From: Pseudomonas sp. RIT288 | Lineage (GTDB): Bacteria > Pseudomonadota > Gammaproteobacteria > Pseudomonadales > Pseudomonadaceae | Direction: 5' to 3' | DNA: 64,000 nt | Assembly (NCBI RefSeq): GCF_000631985.1 | Contig: NZ_JFYN01000001.1 | Span: 434,001 to 498,000 of the forward strand | In this document: piece by piece, positions 29,210 through 39,158 of the stretch | Numbering within the stretch: position 1 is the first letter of the stretch | Layout: the number at the start of each line of letters is the position of its first letter | The notes under the pieces: model-generated | What the model was told of the DNA's origin: nothing | Database searches by the model: none | The model's input: the letters and a program-made list of their open reading frames with translations, nothing else | Translations under genes and position numbers: made by a program

Positions 29210-29654
29210 GCCTCAGCCCTCTAAAACCACATGCCCAACCCGGCATGGGTTGGCCGCTTAATCTCTCAGTCATTTGGCGCCAGGCGCCGCGTTTCTTTAG
29301 AGGTCTTACCGGCTACACCTACAGTGAAGGAACCGGGCCCCTAGAAAAGAGCGCTGCTTTATACCAGAAAGACCGGGGTGCAACAACAATGGATGTGCAA
29401 TCGACCGGTAAAAAGGCGCTTTTTCCGGCTGCAGACGCTTTGGATAAAGGCTGAGGCGAGTTTTGACCACTCGTCGCAGAAAACCGCTCTAACAGAGGTT
29501 TTCGACTTTTCCTCGTGCACCGTGATCTGAAAAACGCCACTGCGCTGCCCCAAAAATGCAAAAAGGGGATAGTCATTTGCAATCCAGCCCTCTAGGGTAA
29601 CCCTTTTCCAGACTGCACCTGCAGATGGCCTTCGATCTGTAAAGGAAGCCGACC
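29210..29654. other. gene-free stretch with hairpins upstream of rpmB
   Basis: About 445 bp without a convincing gene. It should hold the rpmB promoter and leader (minus strand) and the promoter of the peptide-binding-protein gene (plus strand). Hairpins visible: CCAACCC/GGGTTGG at 29235-29253 just before rpmB, GGCGCCAGGCGCC near 29268, an imperfect stem around 29405-29428 (CCGG, AAAAAG/CTTTTT, CCGG), and AAAACC...GGTTTT near 29479-29503. Confidence 0.5.
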
Positions 29655-31241
29655 ATGCGCCTCGCCGCCCTACCCCTGTTGCTCGCCCCGCTTCTGCTGA
29701 GCCCCCTGGCCCAGGCTGCCGCCCTGAGCGTTTGCACCGAGGCCAGCCCTGAAGGGTTCGATGTGGTGCAATACAACTCGCTGACCACCACCAATGCCTC
29801 CGCCGACGTGCTGATGAATCGCCTGGTGGACTTCGACACCGCCAGCGGCAAAGTCGTGCCGAGCCTGGCCGACAGCTGGGAAGTCAGCACCGACGGCCTG
29901 ACTTATGTGTTCAAGCTGCACCCGCAGGTGAAGTTTCACAGCACTGACTATTTCAAACCGACCCGCCCCCTGAGCGCCGAAGACGTCAAATTCAGCTTCG
30001 ACCGCATGCTCGATCCGGCCAACCCATGGCACAAAGTCGCGCAAAGCGGCTTCCCGCACGCCCAGTCCATGCAGTTGCCGGCGTTGATCAAGAAGATCGA
30101 CGCACTCGACCCACTGACCGTGCGCTTTACCCTCGATCACCCGGATTCGACGTTCCTCGCGACCCTGAGCATGGGCTTCGCCTCCATCTATTCCGCCGAA
30201 TATGCCGACAAGCTGCTCAAGGCCGAGGCGACCGACAAGCTCAACAGCCAGCCGATCGGCACCGGTCCGTTTGTGTTCACGCGCTTCCAGAAAGATGCCT
30301 CGGTGCGCTACAAGGCCAACCCGGACTACTTCGGTGGCAAGCCGGCGGTCGATCCGCTGATCTTCGCCATCACCCCGGACGCCAACGTGCGCCTGCAAAA
30401 GCTGCGGCGCAACGAGTGCCAGATCGCCCTGTCGCCAAAACCGCTGGACGTGAAGGCTGCGCAGGAAGAGCCGACCCTGAAAGTGGAAAAGACTGACGCG
30501 TTCATGACCGCTTTCGTCGGCATCAACAGCCAGCACCCACCGCTCGACAAACCGGAAGTGCGCCAGGCGATCAACCTCGCTTTCGACAAGGCCAACTACG
30601 TCAAAGCCGTGTTCGAAGACACCGCAGAGCCGGCCAACGGCCCTTATCCGCCGAACACCTGGAGCTACGCGAAGAACCTGCCGGGCTATCCGCACGACGT
30701 GGCCAAAGCCAAGGCGTTGCTGGCCAAGGCCGGACTCAAGGACGGCTTCCAGACCACCATCTGGACGCGTCCGTCCGGCAGCCTGCTCAACCCGAACCCG
30801 AGTCTGGGCGCGCAGTTGCTGCAATCGGATCTGGCGGAAATCGGCATTCAGGCGGAAATCCGCGTGATCGAGTGGGGCGAACTGATCCGCCGTGCCAAGG
30901 CTGGGGAGCATGACCTGCTGTTCATGGGCTGGGCTGGCGACAACGGCGACCCGGACAACTTCCTCACGCCGCAGTTTTCCTGCGCAGCGGTCAAATCCGG
31001 CACCAACTTCGCCCGCTACTGCAATGCCGACCTGGACAAGCTGATCAGCGCCGGCAAGACCACCAGCGAGCAAGGCGTGCGCACCAAACTGTACGAACAG
31101 GCGCAGGCGCAGATTCAGCAGCAGGCGCTTTGGTTGCCGCTGGCACACCCAACCGCCTATGCGCTGACCCGCAAGGATGTGCAGGGTTATTCGGTTAGCC
31201 CGTTTGGGCGGCAGGACTACTCCAAGGTCAACCTCAAATAA
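29655..31241 (+). CDS. periplasmic peptide-binding protein of an ABC transporter (DppA-like)
   Basis: 528 residues. A Sec signal peptide (MRLAALPLLLAPLLLSPLAQ) is followed by an SBP_bac_5 domain: LSVCTEASPEGFDVVQYNSL at the mature start, YVFKLHPQVKFH, GTGPFVFTRF and FMGWAGDNGDPDNFL. It resembles dipeptide/oligopeptide-binding DppA proteins. No permease or ATPase genes are adjacent, so it probably shares a Dpp system encoded elsewhere. GGAAGCC precedes the ATG. A REPIN follows. Confidence 0.9.
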   Translation: MRLAALPLLLAPLLLSPLAQAAALSVCTEASPEGFDVVQYNSLTTTNASADVLMNRLVDFDTASGKVVPSLADSWEVSTDGLTYVFKLHPQVKFHSTDYFKPTRPLSAEDVKFSFDRMLDPANPWHKVAQSGFPHAQSMQLPALIKKIDALDPLTVRFTLDHPDSTFLATLSMGFASIYSAEYADKLLKAEATDKLNSQPIGTGPFVFTRFQKDASVRYKANPDYFGGKPAVDPLIFAITPDANVRLQKLRRNECQIALSPKPLDVKAAQEEPTLKVEKTDAFMTAFVGINSQHPPLDKPEVRQAINLAFDKANYVKAVFEDTAEPANGPYPPNTWSYAKNLPGYPHDVAKAKALLAKAGLKDGFQTTIWTRPSGSLLNPNPSLGAQLLQSDLAEIGIQAEIRVIEWGELIRRAKAGEHDLLFMGWAGDNGDPDNFLTPQFSCAAVKSGTNFARYCNADLDKLISAGKTTSEQGVRTKLYEQAQAQIQQQALWLPLAHPTAYALTRKDVQGYSVSPFGRQDYSKVNLK

Positions 31242-31261
31242 GCCGCCACAACACAATCTCC

Positions 31262-31341
31262 CTGTAGGAACTGCCGAAGGCTGCGATCTTTTGATCTGAA
31301 AAACACAATCAAAAAATCGCAGCCTTCGGCAGCTCCTACAG
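31262..31341. repeat. REPIN, GCTGCCGAAGGCTGCGATC family
   Basis: CTGTAGGAACTGCCGAAGGC and its complement ending CTCCTACAG at 31341, between the convergent peptide-binding-protein and radC genes. Confidence 0.9.
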
Positions 31342-31353
31342 AGAGAAGGCCGG

Positions 31354-32028
31354 CTACATCCAGCCACACTCCGCCATCGACAGCGGCTCGCCATCACCAA
31401 CGATGAAATGGTCGAGCACCCGCACATCAATCAACTCAAGCGCTTTCTGCAAACGCTTGGTCAATAATCGATCAGCCTGACTGGGATCAGAGTTACCCGA
31501 CGGATGGTTGTGGCACAGGATCACCGCCGCCGCGTTGTTCGCCAGTGAACGCTTTACCACTTCCCGCGGATGCACGGCGGTGTTGTCGATCGAGCCGCGA
31601 AACAGAGCCTCGAAGGTGAGCACCTGATGCTTGGAATCCAGAAACAGGCAACCGAATACCTCGTGCGGCTCATGGCGCAGCATGGCTTTGAGGTAATCAC
31701 GGACCATCTGTGGATTCTCCAGCGCCGTTTTCTGCCGCATGCGCTCAGCCAAATGTCGCCGCCCCATCTCCAGCACGGCTTGCAACTGGGCGAACTTCGC
31801 CGGCCCCAGCCCCAATTGTTCGCTGAACGCCCCAAGATCAGCCTCCAGCAACGCACGCAGGCTGCCGAACTGATTCAACAAGTGTCGCGCCAGATCCACC
31901 GCGCTTTTACCGGATACACCGGTTCGTAGAAAAATCGCCAGCAATTCGGCATCGGAAAGACTTCCCGAGCCCTGCTCCAAAAGCTTCTCCCGCGGCCGTT
32001 CCGCCGCAGGCCAATCACGAATACTCAT
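31354..32028 (-). CDS. radC: RadC family JAB1/MPN protein
   Basis: 224 residues. Helix-hairpin-helix-like N-terminal part ([18 protein letters not shown]) and a JAMM metal site, [14 protein letters not shown], with the upstream catalytic Glu region. The old link with DNA repair (RadC) is doubtful; the biochemical role is unsettled. It is divergent from coaBC with 135 bp between. Confidence 0.9.
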   Translation of the reverse strand: MSIRDWPAAERPREKLLEQGSGSLSDAELLAIFLRTGVSGKSAVDLARHLLNQFGSLRALLEADLGAFSEQLGLGPAKFAQLQAVLEMGRRHLAERMRQKTALENPQMVRDYLKAMLRHEPHEVFGCLFLDSKHQVLTFEALFRGSIDNTAVHPREVVKRSLANNAAAVILCHNHPSGNSDPSQADRLLTKRLQKALELIDVRVLDHFIVGDGEPLSMAECGWM

Positions 32029-32163
32029 ACACCTTCCTTGTCTGTGGGCACCGCTGTTCCGTAGCGGTCGCTGTGATATCGTAGCCCATCTTTTTTGCGG
32101 GCGAATTCACCCTGGGGAGGGGGTTTCGCCACGTATGTCACCCACGAAATGAAAGGCAGACCT

Positions 32164-33372
32164 ATGCAGCGGCTGTATCGGAAACGCATCGTTCTGGGCG
32201 TCGGCGGCGGCATTGCGGCCTACAAGAGCGCCGATCTGGTTCGTCGCCTGATCGACCAGGGCGCCGAAGTGCGCGTGGTCATGACCCATGGCGGCGCCGA
32301 GTTCATCACCCCGCTGACCATGCAGGCCCTGTCCGGGCACCCGGTTCACCTCGACTTGCTCGACCCGGCCGCCGAAGCGGCGATGGGCCACATCGAGCTG
32401 GCGAAGTGGGCCGATCTGGTTTTGATCGCCCCGGCCACCGCCGACCTGATCGCCCGTCTGGCCCAAGGCATCGCCAACGATTTGCTGACCACTTTGGTTC
32501 TTGCTACCGACGCCGTGGTGGCGGTCGCGCCGGCGATGAACCAGGCCATGTGGCGCGATCCGGCGACCCAGGCCAATCTGCAACTCCTTGAAAGTCGTGG
32601 CCTGAAGACCTTCGGCCCGGCCTCCGGCAGCCAGGCCTGCGGCGACGTCGGCATGGGCCGGATGATGGAAGCCACCGATCTGGCGCAGTGCGCGGCTGAC
32701 TGCTTCCAGCGTCAGGCGCTGACTGGCAAGCACGTGGTAATCACCGCCGGCCCGACCCAGGAAAACATCGACCCGGTGCGCTACATCACCAACCACAGCT
32801 CCGGGAAAATGGGCTTCGCTCTGGCCGAAGCCGCAGTGGAAGCCGGCGCCCGCGTGACCCTGATCAGCGGCCCGGTGCACCTGCCGACGCCGGATCGCGT
32901 CACGCGCATCGACGTGGTCAGTGCCCGCGACATGCTCGCGGCGTGCGAATCGGCCATCCCGTGTGATGTGTTCATCGCCTCGGCAGCGGTGGCGGACTAC
33001 CGCCCGGAAGTCGTTGCCCCGCAAAAACTCAAGAAAGACCCTACAAGCGGCGACGGTTTCGTCCTGCAAATGGTGCGCAACCCAGACATCCTGGCCACCA
33101 TCGCGACCCGCCCCGATCGTCCGTTCAGTGTCGGCTTTGCCGCCGAGACCGAACACCTGCTCGACTACGCTGCACGCAAGCTGAAAGACAAGAATCTCGA
33201 CCTGATCGTCGCCAACGACGTCGCCAACCCGAGCATCGGTTTCAACAGCGAAGAAAACGCCTGCAGCGTGATCGACCGTGCGCTTCACGCCACTGTTTTC
33301 GCCCAGACCAGCAAGAGCAAGATCGCTCGCCAGCTGGTCACTTTTATCGCCGAACGTCTGAACCAGGTTTAA
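32164..33372 (+). CDS. coaBC: bifunctional phosphopantothenoylcysteine decarboxylase/synthetase
   Basis: 402 residues. Two steps of coenzyme A synthesis. The CoaC flavoprotein half (about 1-185) has [18 protein letters not shown], the catalytic His in [10 protein letters not shown] and the Cys loop [12 protein letters not shown]. The CoaB half (about 186-402) has [20 protein letters not shown] and the synthetase Lys region [15 protein letters not shown]. The start is ATG 32164, with an in-frame extension to 32095 unlikely. The next gene, dut, begins 5 bp later, so they form one operon as in many gammaproteobacteria. Confidence 0.96.
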   Translation: MQRLYRKRIVLGVGGGIAAYKSADLVRRLIDQGAEVRVVMTHGGAEFITPLTMQALSGHPVHLDLLDPAAEAAMGHIELAKWADLVLIAPATADLIARLAQGIANDLLTTLVLATDAVVAVAPAMNQAMWRDPATQANLQLLESRGLKTFGPASGSQACGDVGMGRMMEATDLAQCAADCFQRQALTGKHVVITAGPTQENIDPVRYITNHSSGKMGFALAEAAVEAGARVTLISGPVHLPTPDRVTRIDVVSARDMLAACESAIPCDVFIASAAVADYRPEVVAPQKLKKDPTSGDGFVLQMVRNPDILATIATRPDRPFSVGFAAETEHLLDYAARKLKDKNLDLIVANDVANPSIGFNSEENACSVIDRALHATVFAQTSKSKIARQLVTFIAERLNQV

Positions 33373-33377
33373 TTTAC

Positions 33378-33833
33378 ATGCACGCTTTGCAAGCCAAGAT
33401 CCTCGACCCACGCATCGGTACCGAATTCCCGCTGCCGCAATACGCCACCCCAGGCTCCGCCGGCCTCGACCTGCGCGCCATGCTGGAACAGGACATCGTG
33501 ATCAAGCCGGGGGAAACCGTGCTGATCCCTACCGGTCTGTCGGTCTACATCGGCGACCCGAACCTCGCCGCACTGATCCTGCCGCGCTCGGGCATGGGCC
33601 ATAAGCACGGTATCGTGCTGGGCAACCTCGTCGGTCTGATCGACTCGGATTACCAGGGCCCGCTGATGGTGTCCTGCTGGAACCGTGGCCAGAACGACTT
33701 CACCATGACCGTCGGCGAGCGTCTGGCGCAGCTGGTGCTGGTGCCGGTGGTGCAGGCGCATTTCGAAATGGTTGAAGAGTTTGTCGAAACCGAGCGCGGC
33801 GCAGGCGGGTTTGGCCATACCGGCACCAAATAA
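33378..33833 (+). CDS. dut: dUTP diphosphatase
   Basis: 151 residues. Trimeric dUTPase: motif 1 [10 protein letters not shown], motif 2/3 [15 protein letters not shown] and [11 protein letters not shown], motif 4 [11 protein letters not shown] and the C-terminal motif 5 [10 protein letters not shown]. It hydrolyses dUTP to dUMP, keeping uracil out of DNA. It directly follows coaBC. Confidence 0.97.
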   Translation: MHALQAKILDPRIGTEFPLPQYATPGSAGLDLRAMLEQDIVIKPGETVLIPTGLSVYIGDPNLAALILPRSGMGHKHGIVLGNLVGLIDSDYQGPLMVSCWNRGQNDFTMTVGERLAQLVLVPVVQAHFEMVEEFVETERGAGGFGHTGTK

Positions 33834-33854
33834 CCGGATAAACGGATAACGCCC

Positions 33855-33941
33855 CTGTAGGAGCTGCCGCAGGCTGCGATCTTTTGACTTTGTTTTTCAA
33901 AATCAAGATCAAAAGATCGCAGCCTGCGGCAGCTCCTACAG
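33855..33941. repeat. REPIN, GCTGCCGCAGGCTGCGATC family
   Basis: CTGTAGGAGCTGCCGCAGGC and its exact complement ending at 33941, with a T-rich spacer, between dut and the algC region. Confidence 0.92.
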
Positions 33942-33950
33942 AGGAAATTT

Positions 33951-34148
33951 GTGCAGATTCAAGCGGAAGGTTTACCGCCAGAAATCAAGGTTTTGCCGGC
34001 CACAAGCCACGCCAGCCGAGGCGTCATGGCCCTTTCACACCACGAACTCTCTGTGGAAAACGCCGTCATACCCTTCAGTTTGAGCCTGCCGCCGAGTGAA
34101 TCGTCGGTGTGTCCTGCCACTTTCGAGATGGAGCATTTCCGCAGATGA
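33951..34148 (+). CDS. possible small ORF overlapping algC start
   Basis: 65 codons from GTG 33951, preceded by GAGGAAATTT, ending in a TGA that overlaps the algC ATG (ATGA). That arrangement would allow translational coupling. The peptide resembles nothing I recognise and its composition is unremarkable, so it may be chance. The 311-bp dut-algC gap otherwise holds only the REPIN. Confidence 0.25.
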   Translation: MQIQAEGLPPEIKVLPATSHASRGVMALSHHELSVENAVIPFSLSLPPSESSVCPATFEMEHFRR

Positions 34149-35542
34149 GCACCCCCGCCAAGATCGCCCCGAAGCTTCCCGACAGCATCTTCCGCGCCTA
34201 TGACATTCGCGGCACCGTGCCAGAATTCCTCAATGCCGAAACCGCTTACTGGATCGGCCGCGCCATCGGCTCGCAGAGCCTGGCCCAGGGCGAGCCGAAC
34301 GTTTCCGTCGGTCGCGACGGCCGCCTGTCCGGCCCGGAGCTGGTTGCAGAACTGATCCGCGGCATTGCCGAGAGCGGCTGCCACGTCAGCGACGTCGGCC
34401 TGGTCCCGACGCCTGCGCTGTATTACGCGGCCAACGTGCTGGCCGGCAAGTCGGGGGTAATGCTCACTGGCAGCCATAACCCGTCGAACTACAACGGCTT
34501 CAAGATCGTGATCGCGGGCGACACCCTTGCCAACGAGCAGATCCAGGTGCTGCATCAGCGCATCAAGACCAACGATCTGAGCAGCGGCCAAGGCAGCGTG
34601 ACTCAGGTCGAAATCCTCGACCGCTACACCACCGAAATCGTCCGCGACGTCAAACTGGCACGACGTCTGAAAGTCGTAGTCGACTGCGGCAACGGCGCGG
34701 CCGGCGTGATCGCCCCGCAACTGATCGAAGCGCTGAACTGCGAAGTCATTCCGCTGTTCTGCGAAGTCGACGGCAACTTCCCCAACCATCACCCGGATCC
34801 GGGCAAGCCCGAGAACCTCGTCGACCTGATCGCCAAGGTCAAGGAAACCAACGCCGACATCGGCCTGGCCTTCGACGGTGATGGCGACCGTGTCGGTGTG
34901 GTGACCAATACCGGCAGCATCGTTTATCCCGATCGCCTGCTGATGCTGTTCGCCCGCGACGTGGTGGCGCGCAACCCGGACGCGGAAATCATCTTCGACG
35001 TCAAATGCACCCGCCGCCTGGTGCCGCTGATCAAGGAATACGGTGGTCGCCCGCTAATGTGGAAGACTGGCCATTCGTTGATCAAAAAGAAAATGAAACA
35101 ATCCGGTGCTCTATTGGCCGGCGAAATGAGCGGGCACATCTTCTTCAAGGAACGCTGGTTCGGTTTCGACGACGGTATCTACAGCGCCGCACGGCTGCTG
35201 GAGATCCTCAGCAAGGAAAAATCCACCGCGGAAGAGCTGTTTGCGACCTTCCCGAACGATATTTCTACGCCGGAAATCAATATCCATGTGACCGAAGAGA
35301 GCAAATTCAGCATCATTGATGCACTGCACGACGCACAGTGGGGCGCAGGCGCTGACCTGACCACCATCGACGGCGTGCGGGTCGATTACGCCAAAGGCTG
35401 GGGCCTGGTGCGCGCCTCCAACACCACACCGGTGCTGGTGCTGCGCTTCGAGGCCGATGACGAGGCTGAATTGCAGCGCATCAAGGATGTGTTCCACGCC
35501 CAACTGAAACGCGTTGCACCTGATCTCCAACTACCGTTCTGA
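34145..35542 (+). CDS. algC: phosphomannomutase/phosphoglucomutase AlgC
   Basis: 465 residues (P. aeruginosa 463). It interconverts hexose 1- and 6-phosphates for alginate, LPS core and rhamnolipid precursors. The phosphoserine loop is LTGSHNPSNYNGFK (S about 110), the metal loop is DGDGDR (about 245), the sugar-binding loop is GEMSGHIFF (about 326), and a C-terminal phosphate-binding RASNTTPVLVLRFE closes the site. It starts at ATG 34145 and is followed after 17 bp by argB, a typical Pseudomonas pair. Confidence 0.96.
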   Translation: MSTPAKIAPKLPDSIFRAYDIRGTVPEFLNAETAYWIGRAIGSQSLAQGEPNVSVGRDGRLSGPELVAELIRGIAESGCHVSDVGLVPTPALYYAANVLAGKSGVMLTGSHNPSNYNGFKIVIAGDTLANEQIQVLHQRIKTNDLSSGQGSVTQVEILDRYTTEIVRDVKLARRLKVVVDCGNGAAGVIAPQLIEALNCEVIPLFCEVDGNFPNHHPDPGKPENLVDLIAKVKETNADIGLAFDGDGDRVGVVTNTGSIVYPDRLLMLFARDVVARNPDAEIIFDVKCTRRLVPLIKEYGGRPLMWKTGHSLIKKKMKQSGALLAGEMSGHIFFKERWFGFDDGIYSAARLLEILSKEKSTAEELFATFPNDISTPEINIHVTEESKFSIIDALHDAQWGAGADLTTIDGVRVDYAKGWGLVRASNTTPVLVLRFEADDEAELQRIKDVFHAQLKRVAPDLQLPF

Positions 35543-35559
35543 TTCACCCGGAGCCCTGA

Positions 35560-36465
<906 letters not shown>

Positions 36466-36476
36466 TAGCTGAAACG

Positions 36477-36566
36477 CAAAAGATCGCAGCCTGCGGCAGC
36501 TCCTACAAAAGAAATTTCGTGTGCATGAAATTTCTGTAGGAGCTGACGACGTCTGCGATCTTTTTT
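36477..36566. repeat. REPIN with one degenerate arm
   Basis: The left arm GCAAAAGATCGCAGCCTGCG is canonical. The right arm reads TAGGAGCTGACGACGTCTGC, with several changes from the family consensus. It lies after argB. The rest of 36466-36666 shows nothing else except the leader of the next gene. Confidence 0.8.
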
Positions 36567-36666
36567 ATGCCTGCAAGAAGCATCTGACTTCACTTAGCGA
36601 AACGTCCGACAGCCCATCAGAACAAATCTCCCTAGGATCTTCCCCTCACCCACCGGAGATTTACCC

Positions 36667-36879
36667 ATGAAAAAAGACTACGTTCCCTACGGCAGTGATG
36701 TGTCAGCAGGCACCTATGAATGCGTGGACTGCGGCCACCTTTATTCAAATCAGGCTAAAACCTCAATGCCGCCCTGCCCTCAATCGCGCAAGACCGCGCA
36801 CGTCCTGAACGGCTGGAAGATTCTCACCGGTCAAGGCGATGCCCCCCAAGATCCGTACCCGGTTGCCAGCGACAAATAA
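36667..36879 (+). CDS. small zinc-ribbon protein
   Basis: 70 residues. YECVDCGHLY gives one CxxC and PPCPQS supplies a third Cys, in the manner of the short zinc-ribbon-containing proteins of pseudomonads, which may bind zinc or resemble rubredoxin. Function is unknown. CCACCGGAGATTTACCC precedes the ATG. It is a single gene between argB and pyrE. Confidence 0.75.
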   Translation: MKKDYVPYGSDVSAGTYECVDCGHLYSNQAKTSMPPCPQSRKTAHVLNGWKILTGQGDAPQDPYPVASDK

Positions 36880-36896
36880 CCCCGGAGGCCCGAGTC

Positions 36897-37160
36897 ATGC
36901 AGATCTCGCTCACGATCAAGGCCGAAAACCTTGCGCATCAGCGAGGACTCCCACGATTTGTTGTGCGCAACGCTGGGACTCAATGCCGTTCAGTGACATC
37001 GTCGCGGTCAGTGGCTTGCTGCTGACCCTGACCACCTTCATGTTCAATCTGGCCTGGCCGAAGCTGACAGAGATCTCTGTAGGAGCTGCCGCAGGCTGCG
37101 ATTTTTTGACGCTTGCTTTCAAAAACAAGATCAACAGATCGCAGCCGGCAGCTCCTCCAG
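36897..37160 (+). pseudogene. remnant of small gene(s) broken by a REPIN
   Basis: ATG 36897 has a strong CCCGGAGG upstream but runs only 42 codons in its frame. In a second frame the text TLRISEDSHDLLCATLGLNA reads like a natural protein C-terminus ending at about 36989. In a third, MPFSDIVAVSGLLLTLTTFM from 36984 reads like a membrane-protein start and runs straight into the REPIN at 37077. I take this as decayed coding sequence: one frameshifted gene plus one small membrane protein cut by the repeat. No function can be given. Confidence 0.4.
37077..37160. repeat. REPIN, GCTGCCGCAGGCTGCGAT family, decayed
   Basis: CTGTAGGAGCTGCCGCAGGC on the left and ATCGCAGCCGGCAGCTCCT on the right; the right arm has lost a few bases. 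It sits inside a possible open frame and 11 bp before the pyrE stop codon. Confidence 0.85.
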
Positions 37161-37171
37161 AGGGGATGCGG

Positions 37172-37816
37172 TTACACGCCGAACTGGGCGCGGTACGCTT
37201 CCACGGCTGGCAGATGCTGCTTGAGCTGCGGGTCGTCGGCGAGGAATTCCAGCACCTGGTTCAGCGAAACGATGCTGATCACCGGGATACCGAAATCACG
37301 CTCGACTTCCTGGATCGCCGACAACTCACCGTTGCCACGCTCCTGACGGTTCAGGGCGATCAGCACGCCGGCAGCCTTGGCGCCGTCCTGCGAGGCGATG
37401 ATCTGCATCACTTCGCGGATCGCGGTGCCGGCGGTGATCACGTCGTCGATGATCAGCACGTCGCCGGTCAGCGGTGCGCCGACCAGGCTGCCGCCTTCGC
37501 CGTGCGCCTTGGCTTCCTTGCGGTTGAAGCACCAAGGCAGGTCACGGTCGTGATGCTCGGCCAGCGCGACAGCGGTGGTCGCTGCCAGCGGGATGCCTTT
37601 GTAGGCCGGGCCAAACAGCACGTCGAACGGAATGCCACTTTCGGCAATGGCTGCCGCGTAGAAACGCCCCAGCTGCGCCAGGGCCGAGCCCGAGTTGAAC
37701 AGGCCGGCATTGAAGAAGTAAGGACTGGTGCGCCCGGACTTCAGGGTGAACTCACCGAAGCGCAAAACGCCGCGATCGATGGCAAAACGAATGAAATCGC
37801 GCTGATACGCCTGCAT
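37172..37816 (-). CDS. pyrE: orotate phosphoribosyltransferase
   Basis: 214 residues, close to E. coli PyrE. It makes OMP from orotate and PRPP in pyrimidine synthesis. The PRPP loop is [13 protein letters not shown] (about 119-131), the N-terminal part is [16 protein letters not shown], and the flexible loop is [10 protein letters not shown]. The start is ATG 37816 (MQAYQRDF). It is divergent from crc across 82 bp with two palindromes. Confidence 0.96.
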   Translation of the reverse strand: MQAYQRDFIRFAIDRGVLRFGEFTLKSGRTSPYFFNAGLFNSGSALAQLGRFYAAAIAESGIPFDVLFGPAYKGIPLAATTAVALAEHHDRDLPWCFNRKEAKAHGEGGSLVGAPLTGDVLIIDDVITAGTAIREVMQIIASQDGAKAAGVLIALNRQERGNGELSAIQEVERDFGIPVISIVSLNQVLEFLADDPQLKQHLPAVEAYRAQFGV

Positions 37817-37844
37817 GAAAAAAACCCCAAATACCACGGATTTA

Positions 37845-37876
37845 GCTAATTAGCTTGACGCCGTGTATCATACACG
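37845..37876. promoter_or_regulatory. two palindromes in the pyrE/crc promoter region
   Basis: GCTAATTAGC (37845-37854) is a perfect palindrome. CGTGTATCATACACG (37862-37876) is a perfect 7-bp dyad around one base. Both lie in the 82-bp gap between divergent pyrE and crc, where both promoters must fit, so they may be operators. TTGACG at 37855-37860 could be a -35 element. Confidence 0.4.
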
Positions 37877-37898
37877 CACGCGATTTTTGGGGCCATTT

Positions 37899-38678
37899 AT
37901 GCGGATCATCAGTGTGAACGTCAATGGTATTCAGGCTGCAGTCGAGCGTGGTTTGCTCAGTTGGCTGCAGGCACAGAATGCCGACGTCATCTGCCTGCAG
38001 GACACCCGTGCCTCCGCCTTTGAACTGGATGACCCAGCCTTCCAACTGGATGGCTACTTCCTTTATGCCTGCGATGCTGAAGTCCCTGCCCAAGGTGGCG
38101 TGGCTTTGTATTCGCGGTTGCAACCGAAGGCTGTCATCAGCGGTCTCGGTTTCGAGACGGCCGACCGCTACGGGCGCTACCTGCAAGCAGATTTCGACAA
38201 AGTCAGTATTGCCACCTTGCTGCTTCCTTCGGGGATGAACGGCGATGAGGACTTGAACCAGAAGTTCAAGCTCATGGACGACTTCGGCAAGTACCTGGAC
38301 AAGCAGCGGCGTAAACGTCGCGAGTACATTTATTGTGGCTCGCTGTACGTTGCGCAGCAGAAGCTCGACATCAAGAACTGGCGCGACAGCCAGCAATCCC
38401 CGGGCTTCCTGGCGCCAGAACGCGCCTGGATGGACGAGATTGTCGGCAACATGGGCTACGTCGATGCCCTGCGCGAAGTCAGCCGCGAAGGCGACCAGTA
38501 CAGCTGGTGGCCGGACAACGAACAGGCCGAGATGCTGAATCTGGGCTGGCGCTTCGACTACCAGTTGCTGACCCCGGGCCTGCGTCGTTTCGTACGCAGC
38601 GCGCGCCTGCCGCGTCAGCCACGGTTCTCGCAGCACGCGCCGCTGATCGTCGACTACGACTGGACGCTGACCATCTAA
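37899..38678 (+). CDS. crc: catabolite repression control protein Crc
   Basis: 259 residues. Exonuclease III/EEP fold, but the catalytic residues have changed: QDTRA in place of QETK, CGSLYVA where GDxN is expected, and SQHAPL for SDHAP. In Pseudomonas Crc works with Hfq on A-rich target mRNAs to repress use of secondary carbon sources and has no nuclease activity. The location next to pyrE is the usual one. It has its own terminator. Confidence 0.95.
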   Translation: MRIISVNVNGIQAAVERGLLSWLQAQNADVICLQDTRASAFELDDPAFQLDGYFLYACDAEVPAQGGVALYSRLQPKAVISGLGFETADRYGRYLQADFDKVSIATLLLPSGMNGDEDLNQKFKLMDDFGKYLDKQRRKRREYIYCGSLYVAQQKLDIKNWRDSQQSPGFLAPERAWMDEIVGNMGYVDALREVSREGDQYSWWPDNEQAEMLNLGWRFDYQLLTPGLRRFVRSARLPRQPRFSQHAPLIVDYDWTLTI

Positions 38679-38696
38679 GCGTTGATTCGTGGATGC

Positions 38697-38726
38697 AAAA
38701 AAGCCGACATCGCTGTCGGCTTTTTT
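38697..38726. terminator. intrinsic terminator of crc
   Basis: AAGCCGACA and TGTCGGCTT around loop TCGC, with A- and T-runs on either side. It serves crc and possibly the convergent DUF4870 gene. Confidence 0.9.
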
Positions 38727-38760
38727 GTGCGCGCTGATTACAGGTCATTTGCGCTGATCG

Positions 38761-39129
38761 TTATTTGATCAACCGCCAAGTGAACGGATAACGGTATGGG
38801 AACCCTTCATTGGCCTTCACCCCGGCAATGATCGTCAGAACCAGCGCGCCGATGGCCAGCAGGCCCAGCAAGAAGAAGCCGATGATCAACACCATCAGCA
38901 GCAGACAGATCGCGGCGGCAATCGCCACGGTGATCTGAAAATTCAGCGCCTCCTTGCCCTGAGCGTCGATGAACGGATCGGTCTCGCGCTTCATCTGCCA
39001 CAGGATCAGTGGCCCGATCAGGTTGCCGAACGGAATCCAGATCCCCAGCAAGGCGGACAAGTGACAAAACATCGCCCATTGACGAACCTCCTGGCTCGGC
39101 TTGGGCAGCAACTCTTGCTCATCACTCAT
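38761..39129 (-). CDS. DUF4870 small membrane protein
   Basis: 122 residues, about three hydrophobic segments: LSALLGIWIPFGNLIGPLIL near 25-45 and an AIAAAICLLLMVLIIGFFLL region near 75-95 continuing into LAIGALVLTIIAG. The middle carries KRETDPFIDAQGKEALNFQI, the DUF4870 signature. Function is unknown. It lies 29 bp downstream of rph on the same strand and is probably cotranscribed. Confidence 0.88.
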   Translation of the reverse strand: MSDEQELLPKPSQEVRQWAMFCHLSALLGIWIPFGNLIGPLILWQMKRETDPFIDAQGKEALNFQITVAIAAAICLLLMVLIIGFFLLGLLAIGALVLTIIAGVKANEGFPYRYPFTWRLIK

Positions 39130-39158
39130 CGTGTCCTCCTTGCGGGTTACGAACCTGC

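Noticed and set aside
29245..29454. 69-codon frame before the peptide-binding protein
   Set aside because: No ribosome site, composition unlike protein, and it lies over hairpins in a promoter region.
29670..31430. 586-codon frame opposite the peptide-binding protein
   Set aside because: It starts in radC, runs through a REPIN and lies antisense to a gene with a signal peptide and family motifs.
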